64,000 nucleotides of DNA, taken from Veillonella sp. T11011-6 (GTDB lineage: Bacteria > Bacillota > Negativicutes > Veillonellales > Veillonellaceae). The stretch's first letter is position 1. The number at the start of each line of letters is the position of its first letter. The notes below the pieces were generated by a model, which saw only the letters and a list, made by a program, of their open reading frames with translations, ran no database searches and was not told the DNA's origin. Both the position numbers and the translations under genes were made by a program. This document shows positions 8,929 to 17,646 of the stretch, piece by piece. The DNA lies in assembly GCF_002959755.1 (NCBI RefSeq), contig NZ_PPCW01000004.1:372001-436000 (forward strand), in the 5' to 3' direction.

Positions 8929-10005
8929 TTAATCATCTTTTGGCATAGTTTTGTAAAAACCTTCAATCCGCCAAGCACCATTTTCTTCGATAACAGAAAT
9001 ATAGCGCTTCATCGGCGTAGCTTCCACAATTCCGGCGCCTGTTGTTGTCGTTTGTAGATTCGCCTCAAAAACAATACGTTTCAAGTCTCCTGTGCGACTC
9101 ACCCGTGTAGCACCTAAGGACACTACATCTACCTTTGGCGCTTGTTTCATAGATGCTAGCCATTTTTGTTTTTCTGTCGAATTTGTACTAGCTTGGCTAA
9201 TGATATAGGTGAAAGCCTTATCATAATCCTTGTTATTTACAGCATCAAAATAATTTTGTACAGCAGCTCGCGCCGCTTCTGCACTGCCTTCACCAACGAT
9301 AGAGTTTGTAAGCCATCCGTCAGGGAATACTTCATTAGCTGGGCCCATCGAACGTAAAGATACACCAAATACACAAATTACAACCACAAGTATACCTACA
9401 AGAACGCGTGTTGTGAGAGCACTGCTCGTAGGAGATACTTTCATAATAGATGCCAATCGCTTGTCTATAACAAGATGCTGCAACGCACTACCATATTGAT
9501 TGTCTTGAGGCTGACCTTTTAAGCATAATAATCCTAATACGATCAGTGGTCCTACAAAGGGAATGAGAAACAGCAACAATGTAGCACTACCTTTACCCGT
9601 ATCATGGAGGCGTCGTACAGATAACGCAGCCAAAGGCATCAAGGAAACTAAACTGAGTATGGCAACGATAAGACCTGCTAATCCGATTAGATATGGACCC
9701 GTATGGAATATGGCTGTTAAGCCATAAAATACTGCTAGCAAGCCGACAATAGCAATATGCCACAACAATAGAAACTGGAAAAACTCTCTACGAGAGGCAC
9801 GTCCATCCGTATCCATAAACTTTTTTCCCATTACATAGAGGAATGTATCCTTATAACTCATTTGGTAATGGGCGAAAGGATAGATTACATCGCCTTCTGG
9901 CGCGATACGCTCCACCTCTGTTGCCACTGTATACTGCCCACAGGTAGGGCAAAACATAGCCGCCTCATCACAATAATGACGGCAAGCATCACAATAACGT
10001 TTCAT
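8929..10005 (-). CDS. Zinc-ribbon and DUF805 membrane protein
   Basis: 358 aa. The N-terminus carries a four-cysteine zinc ribbon (CDACRHYC ... CPTCG, residues 5-22). Residues about 65-170 form a DUF805 membrane domain with several hydrophobic helices and the typical ALSVRRLHDTGKG motif. Another transmembrane helix near residue 205 leads to a C-terminal extracytoplasmic domain of about 130 aa that resembles NTF2-like DUF4878-type folds (AVQNYFDAVNNKDYDKAFTYI). Function is unknown; the architecture suggests a membrane-anchored stress or envelope protein. GGAGAG precedes the start and a strong terminator follows. Confidence 0.8.
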   Translation of the reverse strand: MKRYCDACRHYCDEAAMFCPTCGQYTVATEVERIAPEGDVIYPFAHYQMSYKDTFLYVMGKKFMDTDGRASRREFFQFLLLWHIAIVGLLAVFYGLTAIFHTGPYLIGLAGLIVAILSLVSLMPLAALSVRRLHDTGKGSATLLLFLIPFVGPLIVLGLLCLKGQPQDNQYGSALQHLVIDKRLASIMKVSPTSSALTTRVLVGILVVVICVFGVSLRSMGPANEVFPDGWLTNSIVGEGSAEAARAAVQNYFDAVNNKDYDKAFTYIISQASTNSTEKQKWLASMKQAPKVDVVSLGATRVSRTGDLKRIVFEANLQTTTTGAGIVEATPMKRYISVIEENGAWRIEGFYKTMPKDD

Positions 10006-10060
10006 AAACTTCTCTCCGAAACTCTCAATCTTTTATTATTTTAATAATCTCAATCACCTA

Positions 10061-10852
10061 TTATTTTAAATAGGTATCTACCGCCTCAGCAAATCCTTGT
10101 CGATAGAGATTAGCTCCACCATTTGCGGGATGCCGCAAACCAATAGCAGCCAGACCAAATTTGCCCATTGTATCAGCAGACTTTTGCCCTACTGCGAGCA
10201 CGAGAGGTTCTACACCACCGAGTTCAAGATGTAAATCCAACAAGCGTTTTGTATATTCCCAACCTAGTTGTTGTTCTCTATCCGTAGGTGTGCGGTTAGT
10301 CAATGGATTTCCATCCTTATGTGGGTGAAACGGGAATATGTTCCATAGCAATGTGTCATAAGGATTGATGCCCTTTTCAACAATAGCACTCCACACCACA
10401 GTGTCAGTAGGTTCATTAAAACCATCCTTTTGCTGTGTTCCTTTTAACAAAGAGCTAGTAGGTGAACTAGTACGTTCCAACTGAATAGTCGTGATATCCT
10501 TCGCACGAATGGTCTTGTGCTTATCTAGTAGCATTCTTTCACAAGTAATGGCAATCCCTGTAAAGCGTCCTCCTTGGTATCCTACTGCCTCAGCCACTAC
10601 AAAGACCTCAGCTTGACCCAAGCGCGGCAATAAATAAGCGACCAAATTATCTCGACGCACCTGTGCCGCATCAAAGCCCATTGTGACAATCTCTAAATCA
10701 GGATTAACCTCACCCCAAGGATTATGGACAAGACTACCCGAATACTGGGAGAGCCAATCTACAAAACCGCGCACCTTCTCTACGCGCTCTGTATCAAAGG
10801 ACCCTATATATTCATCAAAAGACAAGGTCTTCTCTAACTCAAATAAAGACAT
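10061..10852 (-). CDS. Uracil-DNA glycosylase superfamily protein
   Basis: 263 aa. The segment VVAEAVGYQGGRFTGIAITCERML resembles the conserved substrate-site region of UDG-superfamily proteins of the EAPGYQGGRFTG type. TLLWNIFPFHPH and the C-terminal LRHPANGG correspond in position to the later motifs of the superfamily. Members excise uracil or related lesions or have unassigned activity; this one is not a classical Ung, whose motifs are absent. TTGGAGG precedes the start. It is monocistronic between the zinc-ribbon gene and the small peptide locus. Confidence 0.75.
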   Translation of the reverse strand: MSLFELEKTLSFDEYIGSFDTERVEKVRGFVDWLSQYSGSLVHNPWGEVNPDLEIVTMGFDAAQVRRDNLVAYLLPRLGQAEVFVVAEAVGYQGGRFTGIAITCERMLLDKHKTIRAKDITTIQLERTSSPTSSLLKGTQQKDGFNEPTDTVVWSAIVEKGINPYDTLLWNIFPFHPHKDGNPLTNRTPTDREQQLGWEYTKRLLDLHLELGGVEPLVLAVGQKSADTMGKFGLAAIGLRHPANGGANLYRQGFAEAVDTYLK

Positions 10853-10963
10853 ACAGCCTCCAATTTAAATTTCATATGTTATTACCGATATATATCTACT
10901 ATACATGATAATTACACGAATTGCATAAGAAATATATAGTCATATGTACTACAATCAAGATGT

Positions 10964-11003
10964 CACCACTCCGTTCTGGGGAAACAGGTACAGAAGGGAG
11001 GTG
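10964..11003 (+). promoter_or_regulatory. Leader hairpin hiding the ribosome binding site of the small toxin-like peptide
   Basis: CACC (10964-10967) and TCC (10970-10972) can pair with GGAGGTG (10997-11003), which is the ribosome binding site of the downstream small ORF, leaving a two-base bulge. Such sequestration is typical of type I toxin mRNAs. A possible -10 box TACAAT is at 10950-10955. Confidence 0.45.
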
Positions 11004-11008
11004 CACCA

Positions 11009-11107
11009 GTGAAAGATATTCTTATAATTCTTCTAGTTCCTATCATGGTAAATGTGACCAGCTATCTCATTTGCAAGTGGTTAGATAGGAAATTTCATGG
11101 TGATTAA
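11009..11107 (+). CDS. Small hydrophobic peptide, Fst-like candidate type I toxin
   Basis: A 32-residue ORF starting GTG: MKDILIILLVPIMVNV, then TSYLICKWLDRKFHGD. It has one transmembrane helix followed by a charged tail, and the order MKD, hydrophobic stretch, KWLD resembles Fst/Ldr-family type I toxins, where a membrane peptide is held off by an antisense RNA. GGGAGG lies seven bases before the start and may be masked by a leader hairpin. A bidirectional terminator follows, as in par loci where toxin mRNA and antitoxin RNA converge. The antisense RNA itself is not demonstrated. The ORF is on the plus strand among minus-strand genes. Confidence 0.65.
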   Translation: MKDILIILLVPIMVNVTSYLICKWLDRKFHGD

Positions 11108-11136
11108 CCCCGTTAGCTTAGACGACCATAAGCAAT

Positions 11137-11181
11137 AAAAAACTCCCTCAAGTATTTCGCCGTTCTTGAGGGAGTTTTTTT
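11137..11181. terminator. Strong bidirectional terminator after the small peptide gene
   Basis: AAAAAACTCCCTCAAG pairs with CTTGAGGGAGTTTTTT, with A and T runs on both sides, so it can stop transcription from either strand. In Fst-type loci such a terminator is shared by the toxin mRNA and its antisense RNA. Confidence 0.85.
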
Positions 11182-11252
11182 GTGCTAACAGTGAATTCTT
11201 ATAATCCTTCAGCTACTTATAGTATACATTATTTTAGGATTTTGTCTATTAT

Positions 11253-11288
11253 AAAACACCCAAGCAGAAAAGTTCTTGAGTGTTTATT
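11253..11288 (-). terminator. Terminator of the ABC transporter operon
   Basis: AACACCCAAG and CTTGAGTGTT pair with one G-T pair across a short loop; the minus strand continues with TTTTAT. It lies after the ATPase gene stop at 11317. Confidence 0.65.
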
Positions 11289-11316
11289 TTGAGATGTATA
11301 TAACTGATATATAAAA

Positions 11317-12090
11317 CTAAATATAGAACTCGATTTTGTCTTCTTTTGCCAATTGGAATTGTTCGAAGATGTGGTTCCGTATATTAACAAAGTTCGGCGA
11401 TGTACGGTCGGTTCTATCGATGATGTTTACAGGGATAATAGTTTGTACTCGACCTGGGTTTGCTGCTAGTACTACAACGCGGTCCGCTAGAACTACGGCT
11501 TCTTCAATGTCGTGGGTAACGAATACAACCGTCTTGCCTTCTTCACGGCAGATACGAGAGATTTCGTCTTGCAAGTTGATACGTGTTAGTGCATCAAGTG
11601 CGCCTAATGGTTCGTCCATGAAGATAATATCTGGATCAACAGCTAGTGCACGAGCGATGGATACACGTTGTTGCATGCCCCCAGATAGTTCTGCAGGATA
11701 GCGATTACGGGCATGGTCGAGACCTACCATCTTAACGTATTTATCGATAATAGCAGGACGTTCCTCTTTAGGTACCTTTTTACTTTCAAGGCCAAGCTCA
11801 ATATTGCTTTCTACTGTACGCCATGGCAACAAGCCATAGTTTTGGAATACTGTTACATATCTGAGCTGAGGGGCTTTCACCTCTTCGCCGTCGATAGTAA
11901 TAGAACCAGATGTAACGAGCTCAAAGCCTGCCATAGCATTTAATAGCGTACTTTTACCAGAACCAGAAGGACCTAAGAGGCAAATAAACTCGCCTTTTTC
12001 AATGTCTAAATTAATATCTTCAAGAATGGTGAGTGGTTCCCCATCTTTCATAAATTCCTTGTGTGCATTGCGCACCGAAATGTAACCCAT
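11317..12090 (-). CDS. ABC transporter ATP-binding protein (SsuB/TauB/NrtD type)
   Basis: 257 aa, the cytosolic ATPase of a nitrate/sulfonate/taurine-family importer. Walker A is GPSGSGKST near residues 39-47, the signature is LSGGMQQRVSIARAL near 134, Walker B is IIFMDEPLGALD and the switch histidine is in VFVTHDIEEAV. The remaining C-terminal part is short, as in SsuB. It follows the permease by 11 bases and forms an operon with the permease and the binding protein. The substrate cannot be told from sequence alone. Confidence 0.93.
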   Translation of the reverse strand: MGYISVRNAHKEFMKDGEPLTILEDINLDIEKGEFICLLGPSGSGKSTLLNAMAGFELVTSGSITIDGEEVKAPQLRYVTVFQNYGLLPWRTVESNIELGLESKKVPKEERPAIIDKYVKMVGLDHARNRYPAELSGGMQQRVSIARALAVDPDIIFMDEPLGALDALTRINLQDEISRICREEGKTVVFVTHDIEEAVVLADRVVVLAANPGRVQTIIPVNIIDRTDRTSPNFVNIRNHIFEQFQLAKEDKIEFYI

Positions 12091-12101
12091 GAGGCCACCT
12101 C

Positions 12102-12854
12102 CTATTTCTCAATACCCCAACGTTTGTAAATCCATTTTTCGATGAGGGATACGCCCCAATCGAGTAAAAGCCCAACGAAACCGATGGTCAAGATGGCTAC
12201 CATCAATAGGTCGTTACGCAAGTTATTTCTCATATCGATGATGAGGAAGCCAAGACCTGTTTGGGAGCCTACCATTTCGCCTGTTACAAGGAAAATCCAC
12301 GCCGTACCAAGGGCAATGTGAAGACCAGATGCGATGCCAGGGAATACGGCAGGCAACACGATTTTAAATAACAGTTCAGGCTGTTTAATGCCAAAGTTGC
12401 GCGCTACCTTGATGTACACAGGGTCAATATTTTGAATAGCAGACACGGTGGACAATAGTACCGGGAAGAATGCTGCGATAAAGATGATAACGATAGCTGG
12501 TGCTTGGCCGATACCGAAGAAGAGAACGATAAAGGGCAACCACGCCACAGGAGAAATTGGTCGAATGACTTGAACGATTGGATTGATGTAGTTCCAAATC
12601 CCCTTATACCACCCCAAGATAAGGCCGAAGAATACACCAGCCACAACAGAAATGATGTAACCAATGAAGAACCGTACTAAACTATCTGCAATATCCTTAA
12701 AGAGGACACCGTCTCCAATGAGTTCACCAAAGCCGACCAACACCTTATACGGCGTTGGCAATAGCGCTTCATTAAAACCGCCGAGGCAAACGATTAACTC
12801 CCAAATTAGCCAAGCTGCGATAAATGAACCTGGCACATATGTATATTTCTTCAT
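12102..12854 (-). CDS. ABC transporter permease (SsuC/TauC type)
   Basis: 250 aa inner-membrane permease with about six transmembrane helices and the EAA-loop region ARNFGIKQPELLFKIVLPAVFPGI, typical of the BPD family of nitrate, sulfonate and taurine importers. It lies between the binding protein and ATPase genes with about ten bases on each side. AGGAGGGGG precedes the start. The protein is of usual length for the family. Confidence 0.93.
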   Translation of the reverse strand: MKKYTYVPGSFIAAWLIWELIVCLGGFNEALLPTPYKVLVGFGELIGDGVLFKDIADSLVRFFIGYIISVVAGVFFGLILGWYKGIWNYINPIVQVIRPISPVAWLPFIVLFFGIGQAPAIVIIFIAAFFPVLLSTVSAIQNIDPVYIKVARNFGIKQPELLFKIVLPAVFPGIASGLHIALGTAWIFLVTGEMVGSQTGLGFLIIDMRNNLRNDLLMVAILTIGFVGLLLDWGVSLIEKWIYKRWGIEK

Positions 12855-12864
12855 GGTCCCCCTC

Positions 12865-13818
12865 CTATGGTAACAATGATTGATCTACAAACTCTGAATA
12901 GGCCGGCACTTTTTTGATTAAATCAATATGTGTCATGTGATGCACAAGCGCATTATAACGGTCCTCTGTAAGGGCTAAATCTTTAAACCCAATCACCTTG
13001 AGGGAACGTTCAATAACTGGGTCATTAAACTTCATGTACTTTAAGGAAATCTCTTCTTGTGCCTTTGGATGCTCATCTAGGTATTCACCTGCATCGAGAT
13101 AGGCTTTTGTGAAAGCTTTTGCCAAGTCATGATGTTCATCGACGAATTGACCATTAAACACAAGAGCACAGCAAATATTATCATGCCAGAGATGGTCAGG
13201 ATCTTCGAAGACCTTCCCAGTTCCCATTTCAATGGCTAGAGAGCCAAATGGTTCGGCAACACTATACCCAGCAATTTGTCCTACCGATAGAGCAGAAGGC
13301 ATTTCTGGAGGGCTCATTTCTACGATTTGTACATCTTTTTCAGAAAGACCCGCTTCTTCAAGCATGCAATCCACGAGAATTTTTTGAGTAGATTGTTTAT
13401 GAGGGATAGCAAAGGATTTGCCTTTTAAATCTTGAACGGAGTTAATATCCTTATTTACGATGATAATATTACCTTCTGTATGACCAAGAGCAGCAGCACG
13501 AACATCAATGCCTTGTTCACGAGCCTTTACACCAAGTTCAACAAGAACAGCTGCGGCATCTACCTTACCAGTATTTAACGCATCCATAAGCTCTGGCCAA
13601 GATCCATATTTAACAAGCTCTACATGTACAGGACCATCTGCCGTTTCCAACTCTTTTGTAGCAAATACTGGCAATGCATGAGTAATTGGTAAATAGGCTA
13701 CGCGTACAGTCTTTAATTCTTGTGCCGTCTTTGGTTTATGGTGTTCATAATAACCATATGCTATGCAGCCAATAACCAAGAGAACCACTCCGATGATTAG
13801 ATACCAGGTCTTCTTCAT
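12865..13818 (-). CDS. ABC transporter substrate-binding lipoprotein (SsuA/NMT1-like)
   Basis: About 317 aa from the chosen start. MKKTWYLIIGVVLLVIGC is a lipoprotein signal with lipobox VIGC, so the mature protein is likely lipid-anchored. The body matches NMT1/SsuA-type binding proteins: VRVAYLPITHALPVFATKE, VDAAAVL, and the hinge segment VQDLKGKSFAIPHKQST. ATG 13818 has GAGGGGAAG directly upstream; the longer reading to 13878 adds residues with no signal-peptide character. It is the first gene of the ABC operon, below a consensus promoter at 13943-13971. Substrate is unknown. Confidence 0.9.
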   Translation of the reverse strand: MKKTWYLIIGVVLLVIGCIAYGYYEHHKPKTAQELKTVRVAYLPITHALPVFATKELETADGPVHVELVKYGSWPELMDALNTGKVDAAAVLVELGVKAREQGIDVRAAALGHTEGNIIIVNKDINSVQDLKGKSFAIPHKQSTQKILVDCMLEEAGLSEKDVQIVEMSPPEMPSALSVGQIAGYSVAEPFGSLAIEMGTGKVFEDPDHLWHDNICCALVFNGQFVDEHHDLAKAFTKAYLDAGEYLDEHPKAQEEISLKYMKFNDPVIERSLKVIGFKDLALTEDRYNALVHHMTHIDLIKKVPAYSEFVDQSLLP

Positions 13819-13942
13819 AACTTCCCCTCTTTCTACCTCACAACAAGGGGCGTTTTTGACACATGTCATTTTTCGCACTTTTCTAAAACCTAGATGAAAT
13901 CTGGCTTTAGAATACCTCGTCTTCTAAACTTATTTATACCCT

Positions 13943-13971
13943 ACTATAACAATATGTATTAATTCTGTCAA
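13943..13971 (-). promoter_or_regulatory. Promoter of the ABC transporter operon
   Basis: On the minus strand TTGACA (13966-13971) and TATAGT (13943-13948) with a 17-base spacer, about 125 bases before the binding-protein start. A close sigma-70 match. Confidence 0.75.
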
Positions 13972-14106
13972 TAAAACACAGTAATATTGTAGGTATTATT
14001 ATTTAGGCGCGAAAAGTATCAATATAGGCACTCTACTACACATATAACAATAAGCATAGTAGCTACTAGCTAATAGCAAAACAAACAAAAGATACGCACG
14101 AAATAC

Positions 14107-14141
14107 AAAACAGGTAGTATCCATCGGATACTACCTGTTTT
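14107..14141. terminator. Bidirectional terminator after the glycosyltransferase gene
   Basis: AACAGGTAGTATCC and GGATACTACCTGTT form a near-perfect stem around a short ATC loop with A and T runs on both sides. It lies between the glycosyltransferase stop and the ABC operon promoter. Confidence 0.8.
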
Positions 14142-14203
14142 TATATGCGTCTATTCACACATTGTATTAAGTTATTTCATATATATTTAGTTATACTCTA
14201 TAT

Positions 14204-14260
14204 ATTTACTGATATTGCATATGTATATATTTACTGATATTGCATATGTATATATTTACT
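14204..14260. repeat. 25-bp tandem repeat, 2.3 copies
   Basis: A 25-base unit beginning ATTTACTGATATTGC occurs at 14204-14228 and 14229-14253, with seven more bases of a third copy. The third copy overlaps the stop codon of the glycosyltransferase gene at 14256. Confidence 0.9.
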
Positions 14261-15887
14261 TGAACAAAGTCTTTTTATTTAATACATATACCTCGGATGT
14301 ACCTGCTTCGCTAGATTCAGATACATTTGGATAAATAGAAGATTGACGGAAGTGCTTAATCTCTCCTTTTGGAACGATTAACATCACAGGTTTACCAGAT
14401 GCGATAATCTTGTTAAACTCCTCTTCGTCAACTTGTTCCATAAGATATTTCTTGGACCATTCAGCACTGCGCTTTTTCAATTTATCCCGATCGTCCCAGC
14501 GACTTTCATCACCGTTAATCTTAATAATCTTATGACCTGTATAGTATACAGCAGCTGTACTATACCCGTTGTAGTAATAGATATCACCATCATAAGAGTC
14601 TACAACAGGCACTACATCAATATTACTACGCTGTTTTACAAATGGTTCTAAACCTTCCACAACAACGATGGAGGAAATAACCATAGTACCTAGGACAATA
14701 ATACTAACAAGGCGATACCCTTTTTTCGTATACCATGCGTGGAATAAAAGGAGTACGGCTACAGCCACCACAACATAGAGCAAGAAATAGAAGCCCCACG
14801 GTGCGAAGAATGAGCCCGCAACGTAAGCGATCCATAAGAGTAATGTAGGCCCCATAATAACCCATTTTATAGCTCTCGATTTACCTTTACGTATAATCTT
14901 CATAACGCCCATAGCACCAATAGCACTAAATGGAACTAAGCTGACGAATGTATATAAAGGATATTTTGTAGCCATTAAGGTATAGAATAAAAGAATGCCT
15001 ACACCCCAAGTTAAATTATAAATAAACCCAGTATGTCGTTGTTTAAAGCCATCGATGATACCGTAAATAACGGCACCAGTCCACGGCATAGATGCACCTA
15101 GGAAGATTGCGATGTAATACCACCATACATTATCTTCAGGATGTTCAGATTGAGTGGCCCGTGTTACATTGTGAAGCCCTAAGAAGCCATTGATGAAATC
15201 CTGACCATGAACGCTGTACATATACACATACCACGGCAAGCAGACTACACAAAAAGCAAGGATACCACGCCAGTCAAAGATGGCTTTCACCATTGACCAA
15301 GAGCGATTGATACCGGCAAAGACGAGCAAAATCATACCTGGCAAAACAAGTGCCACAGGCCCCTTTGTGAGCACCCCGAGGGCCGCAAAGATATAGGCCA
15401 CAATCATAGCATGTGGTTTCTGCTCCACCATACCCTTATAGGAATAAATCATGACCATGATCGTCGTATACAATAGCACCATGTCCGTAATGACGCCATG
15501 GGCTACGGTCCAGAACATGAGGGATGTACCAAGTACAGCGGCCCCAATTAAGCCAAGAGCCCACTTACCACTCATAGTGCGCGTCGATTGATACATGGTC
15601 GCCACAGACAACGCGCCAAAGATAGCACTTGGTAAACGAACTACCCAATCGGCGATACCAAAGACTTTAAATCCAAGAGCGATGAGCCAATAAATCATAA
15701 TCGGTTTATCGTACCAATAGGTACCGTAAATTTGAGGCGACAACCAATCCCCAGAGAGAACCATTTCTTTAGCAGTTAATACATAGTTGGATTCAACAGG
15801 ATCGGTAACAGGCAACATATTATTGCCAAACAAATAAAAAACGAGCCATACAATAAATACGACTGGCGTTAATCGTGAAAGTTTCAT
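14256..15887 (-). CDS. Membrane glycosyltransferase, ArnT/PMT family (GT39/GT83-like)
   Basis: 543 aa integral membrane protein with a dozen or so hydrophobic segments. The N-terminus has DPVESNYVLTAKEM and YWYDKPIMIYWL, matching the conserved catalytic loop of ArnT/dolichyl-phosphate-mannose mannosyltransferase-like enzymes, in which an early Asp and Glu are catalytic. Such enzymes move a sugar from a polyprenyl phosphate carrier to lipid A, protein or another envelope acceptor on the outer face of the inner membrane. A C-terminal soluble part of about 120 aa follows the last helix. The acceptor is unknown. It follows a DedA gene by 11 bases, suggesting co-transcription and an envelope-lipid context. 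Confidence 0.85.
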   Translation of the reverse strand: MKLSRLTPVVFIVWLVFYLFGNNMLPVTDPVESNYVLTAKEMVLSGDWLSPQIYGTYWYDKPIMIYWLIALGFKVFGIADWVVRLPSAIFGALSVATMYQSTRTMSGKWALGLIGAAVLGTSLMFWTVAHGVITDMVLLYTTIMVMIYSYKGMVEQKPHAMIVAYIFAALGVLTKGPVALVLPGMILLVFAGINRSWSMVKAIFDWRGILAFCVVCLPWYVYMYSVHGQDFINGFLGLHNVTRATQSEHPEDNVWWYYIAIFLGASMPWTGAVIYGIIDGFKQRHTGFIYNLTWGVGILLFYTLMATKYPLYTFVSLVPFSAIGAMGVMKIIRKGKSRAIKWVIMGPTLLLWIAYVAGSFFAPWGFYFLLYVVVAVAVLLLFHAWYTKKGYRLVSIIVLGTMVISSIVVVEGLEPFVKQRSNIDVVPVVDSYDGDIYYYNGYSTAAVYYTGHKIIKINGDESRWDDRDKLKKRSAEWSKKYLMEQVDEEEFNKIIASGKPVMLIVPKGEIKHFRQSSIYPNVSESSEAGTSEVYVLNKKTLFK

Positions 15888-15898
15888 AAGGGGCCTCC

Positions 15899-16486
15899 TT
15901 ATCGGCGATTGCGATAGTATTTAAAGCCCAACACAGCAGCTATAACAACGAATACAACAATCATAACAACTAGGAACTCATGATTGTATTGGATTAGATC
16001 CTTCCAGTTTTCCCCAAGCACTTTGCCTAAGTAAACGAGAAGGATTGTCCAAGGAATCGTACCTAGTACAGTCCAAATGACAAAATGCCACATAGGATAG
16101 CGAGCCATACCAGCTGGGAAAGAAATGAATGTACGAACACCTGGCAACAAACGGCCAAAGAATACCGCAGCACCACCATATTTATTAAACATCTTTTCAG
16201 CTAGCTCAAATTTATGTTCATTAAAGAATATGTATTTACCGTATTTCAAAAGGAGCGGACGTCCGCCGTACTCACCCATCCAGTAGGATAAAATAGAGCC
16301 CACAATCCCTGCTAAAATACCTACAACCATAGTCGTATGCAAATCAAATATACCTTGAGCGATCAGATACCCTGCAAAGCCAAGAACGATTTCACTAGGA
16401 ATAGGAATGTTAGCATTTTCCAGAACCATTGCAATAAACATGGCTGCATAGCCATACGTTTCCATGAACGAAATAATATATTCCAC
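15899..16486 (-). CDS. DedA family membrane protein
   Basis: About 195 aa from the chosen GTG. Family hallmarks are ENANIPIPSEIVLGFAGYL and FFGRLLPGVRTFISFPAGMARYP, with several transmembrane helices including a C-terminal one. DedA proteins are linked to recycling of undecaprenyl phosphate and other lipid carriers at the inner membrane. GTG at 16486 was chosen because AAAGGGG lies six bases upstream; the longer frame to 16540 has no ribosome binding site. Its pairing with the polyprenyl-phosphate-sugar transferase downstream fits a shared carrier-lipid theme. Confidence 0.9.
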   Translation of the reverse strand: MEYIISFMETYGYAAMFIAMVLENANIPIPSEIVLGFAGYLIAQGIFDLHTTMVVGILAGIVGSILSYWMGEYGGRPLLLKYGKYIFFNEHKFELAEKMFNKYGGAAVFFGRLLPGVRTFISFPAGMARYPMWHFVIWTVLGTIPWTILLVYLGKVLGENWKDLIQYNHEFLVVMIVVFVVIAAVLGFKYYRNRR

Positions 16487-16595
16487 TGTTTTACCCCTTT
16501 TAAATTCCCATATGGGTTCCACATGTACAAAATTTTGCACATAGCATTTTCATTGTTATCATACCTATTCGGTATACCTTATATTTTACCATAAT

Positions 16596-16628
16596 AAAAA
16601 GGCCCTCACCACAGGTGAAAGCCTTTTT
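16596..16628 (-). terminator. Terminator after the DUF2922 gene
   Basis: AAAAAGGC and GCCTTTTT enclose a stem with loop; it lies after the stop codon at 16648 and contains one GTGAAAGC motif. Confidence 0.7.
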
Positions 16629-16647
16629 ACTATTTAACTGTATACGA

Positions 16648-16869
16648 TTATTGCAATTCAGTAGTTTGAGTTGTTACTTCACGAGCCGTAGTAAATGCAG
16701 CTAGTTCTGCATCACCAGAACCAAGGATTACTTTGTTAGCTACTAGCGCGTTAGCCGCTGTTTTAGCATCTTGTAAAGTAATTCCAGCACGAGGAGCACT
16801 AATTGTGACTGATGTGCTTTTACCACCGACCGTAGAAAATGTAAGATATACAACGCGTTTTTCCGCCAT
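16648..16869 (-). CDS. DUF2922 family small protein
   Basis: 73 aa beginning MAEKRVVYLTFSTVGGKS. Length and the pattern of a hydrophobic start, a GK-S/T turn and the later ITLQDAKTAANALV match DUF2922, a small family of unknown function in Firmicutes. ATG 16869 has AAAGGAGG seven to eight bases before it, clearly better than the upstream ATG. It forms a pair with the DUF1659-like gene at 17106, both with nearly identical ribosome binding regions and similar size. Confidence 0.75.
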   Translation of the reverse strand: MAEKRVVYLTFSTVGGKSTSVTISAPRAGITLQDAKTAANALVANKVILGSGDAELAAFTTAREVTTQTTELQ

Positions 16870-17105
16870 GTGGGCGCCTCCTTTCACGTTTCATAAACAA
16901 GTTCTCAAATCTAGATAGAACGAGGCAATCGTTGGAATTATATAGTTCCTCTAAGATCAAATATGTCTATCTACGATTCATATCAATAAGGATGGGAATG
17001 TGTGGACTTGCGATTTCTATACCTTGTTACGACTATTTATAGGTATATAAAATCAGCAATAAGGATGTGTTTGGATCACCTACAAAAGTAATTTAATCAT
17101 CTTGA

Positions 17106-17312
17106 TTAATGTCCTAAGGATACTTCATTGACGCGGACCACGTCGGACAAGCTGTGGTCATACAAGGCTGCCAGCGCATTACCAACGGTTTTCACATTAT
17201 CGTCGGACGCTTCTTCTGCAACACGAGTATAGGTTACGTCTTTGTACTTCGGCGCATCTTCGGTGCCGATGTTAAAGCGCAATACCAATTTTGTGCGTTT
17301 AATGTTAGCCAT
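17106..17312 (-). CDS. DUF1659-like small protein
   Basis: 68 aa beginning MANIKRTKLVLRFNIGTED. The run LVLRFNIG ... YTRVAEEASDDNVKTVGNALAAL resembles DUF1659, often found next to DUF2922 genes in Firmicutes. ATG 17312 was chosen because GAAAGGAGG precedes it. The role of these paired small proteins is unknown. About 230 bases without a gene separate it from the DUF2922 gene. Confidence 0.7.
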   Translation of the reverse strand: MANIKRTKLVLRFNIGTEDAPKYKDVTYTRVAEEASDDNVKTVGNALAALYDHSLSDVVRVNEVSLGH

Positions 17313-17535
17313 CGTATCACCTCCTTTCACCCTCTTATATTCCTGAGGTTCCCTCTCGACAACCCCCTCTAGAATAATTACGGTAATCATTGTGAAAGTC
17401 TGGGAACTACGGCTCTAACTCTGTACTTATGGCGGTAACTACATACTTCTTATAGCAGCTATATAGATTCAAAACTAACTACATATATTTCATTAACCTT
17501 ATAGCAGTATTAAAGCAATAAGGTTAAATAAATAC

Positions 17536-17585
17536 AAAAAGACCTTTACTATTCCTAGATATATAACTAGGAACCGTAAAGGTCT
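17536..17585 (-). terminator. Terminator after the kinase-like gene
   Basis: AGACCTTTAC pairs with GTAAAGGTCT, with an inner CCTAG/CTAGG stem and a TTTTT run on the minus strand. Between 17313 and 17646 nothing else is recognisable. Confidence 0.75.
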
Positions 17586-17646
17586 ATAAACACTATAAAG
17601 CACCATTAGCAATAGTACTGGTATGTTAAAACGCTTAAGTTCAACA

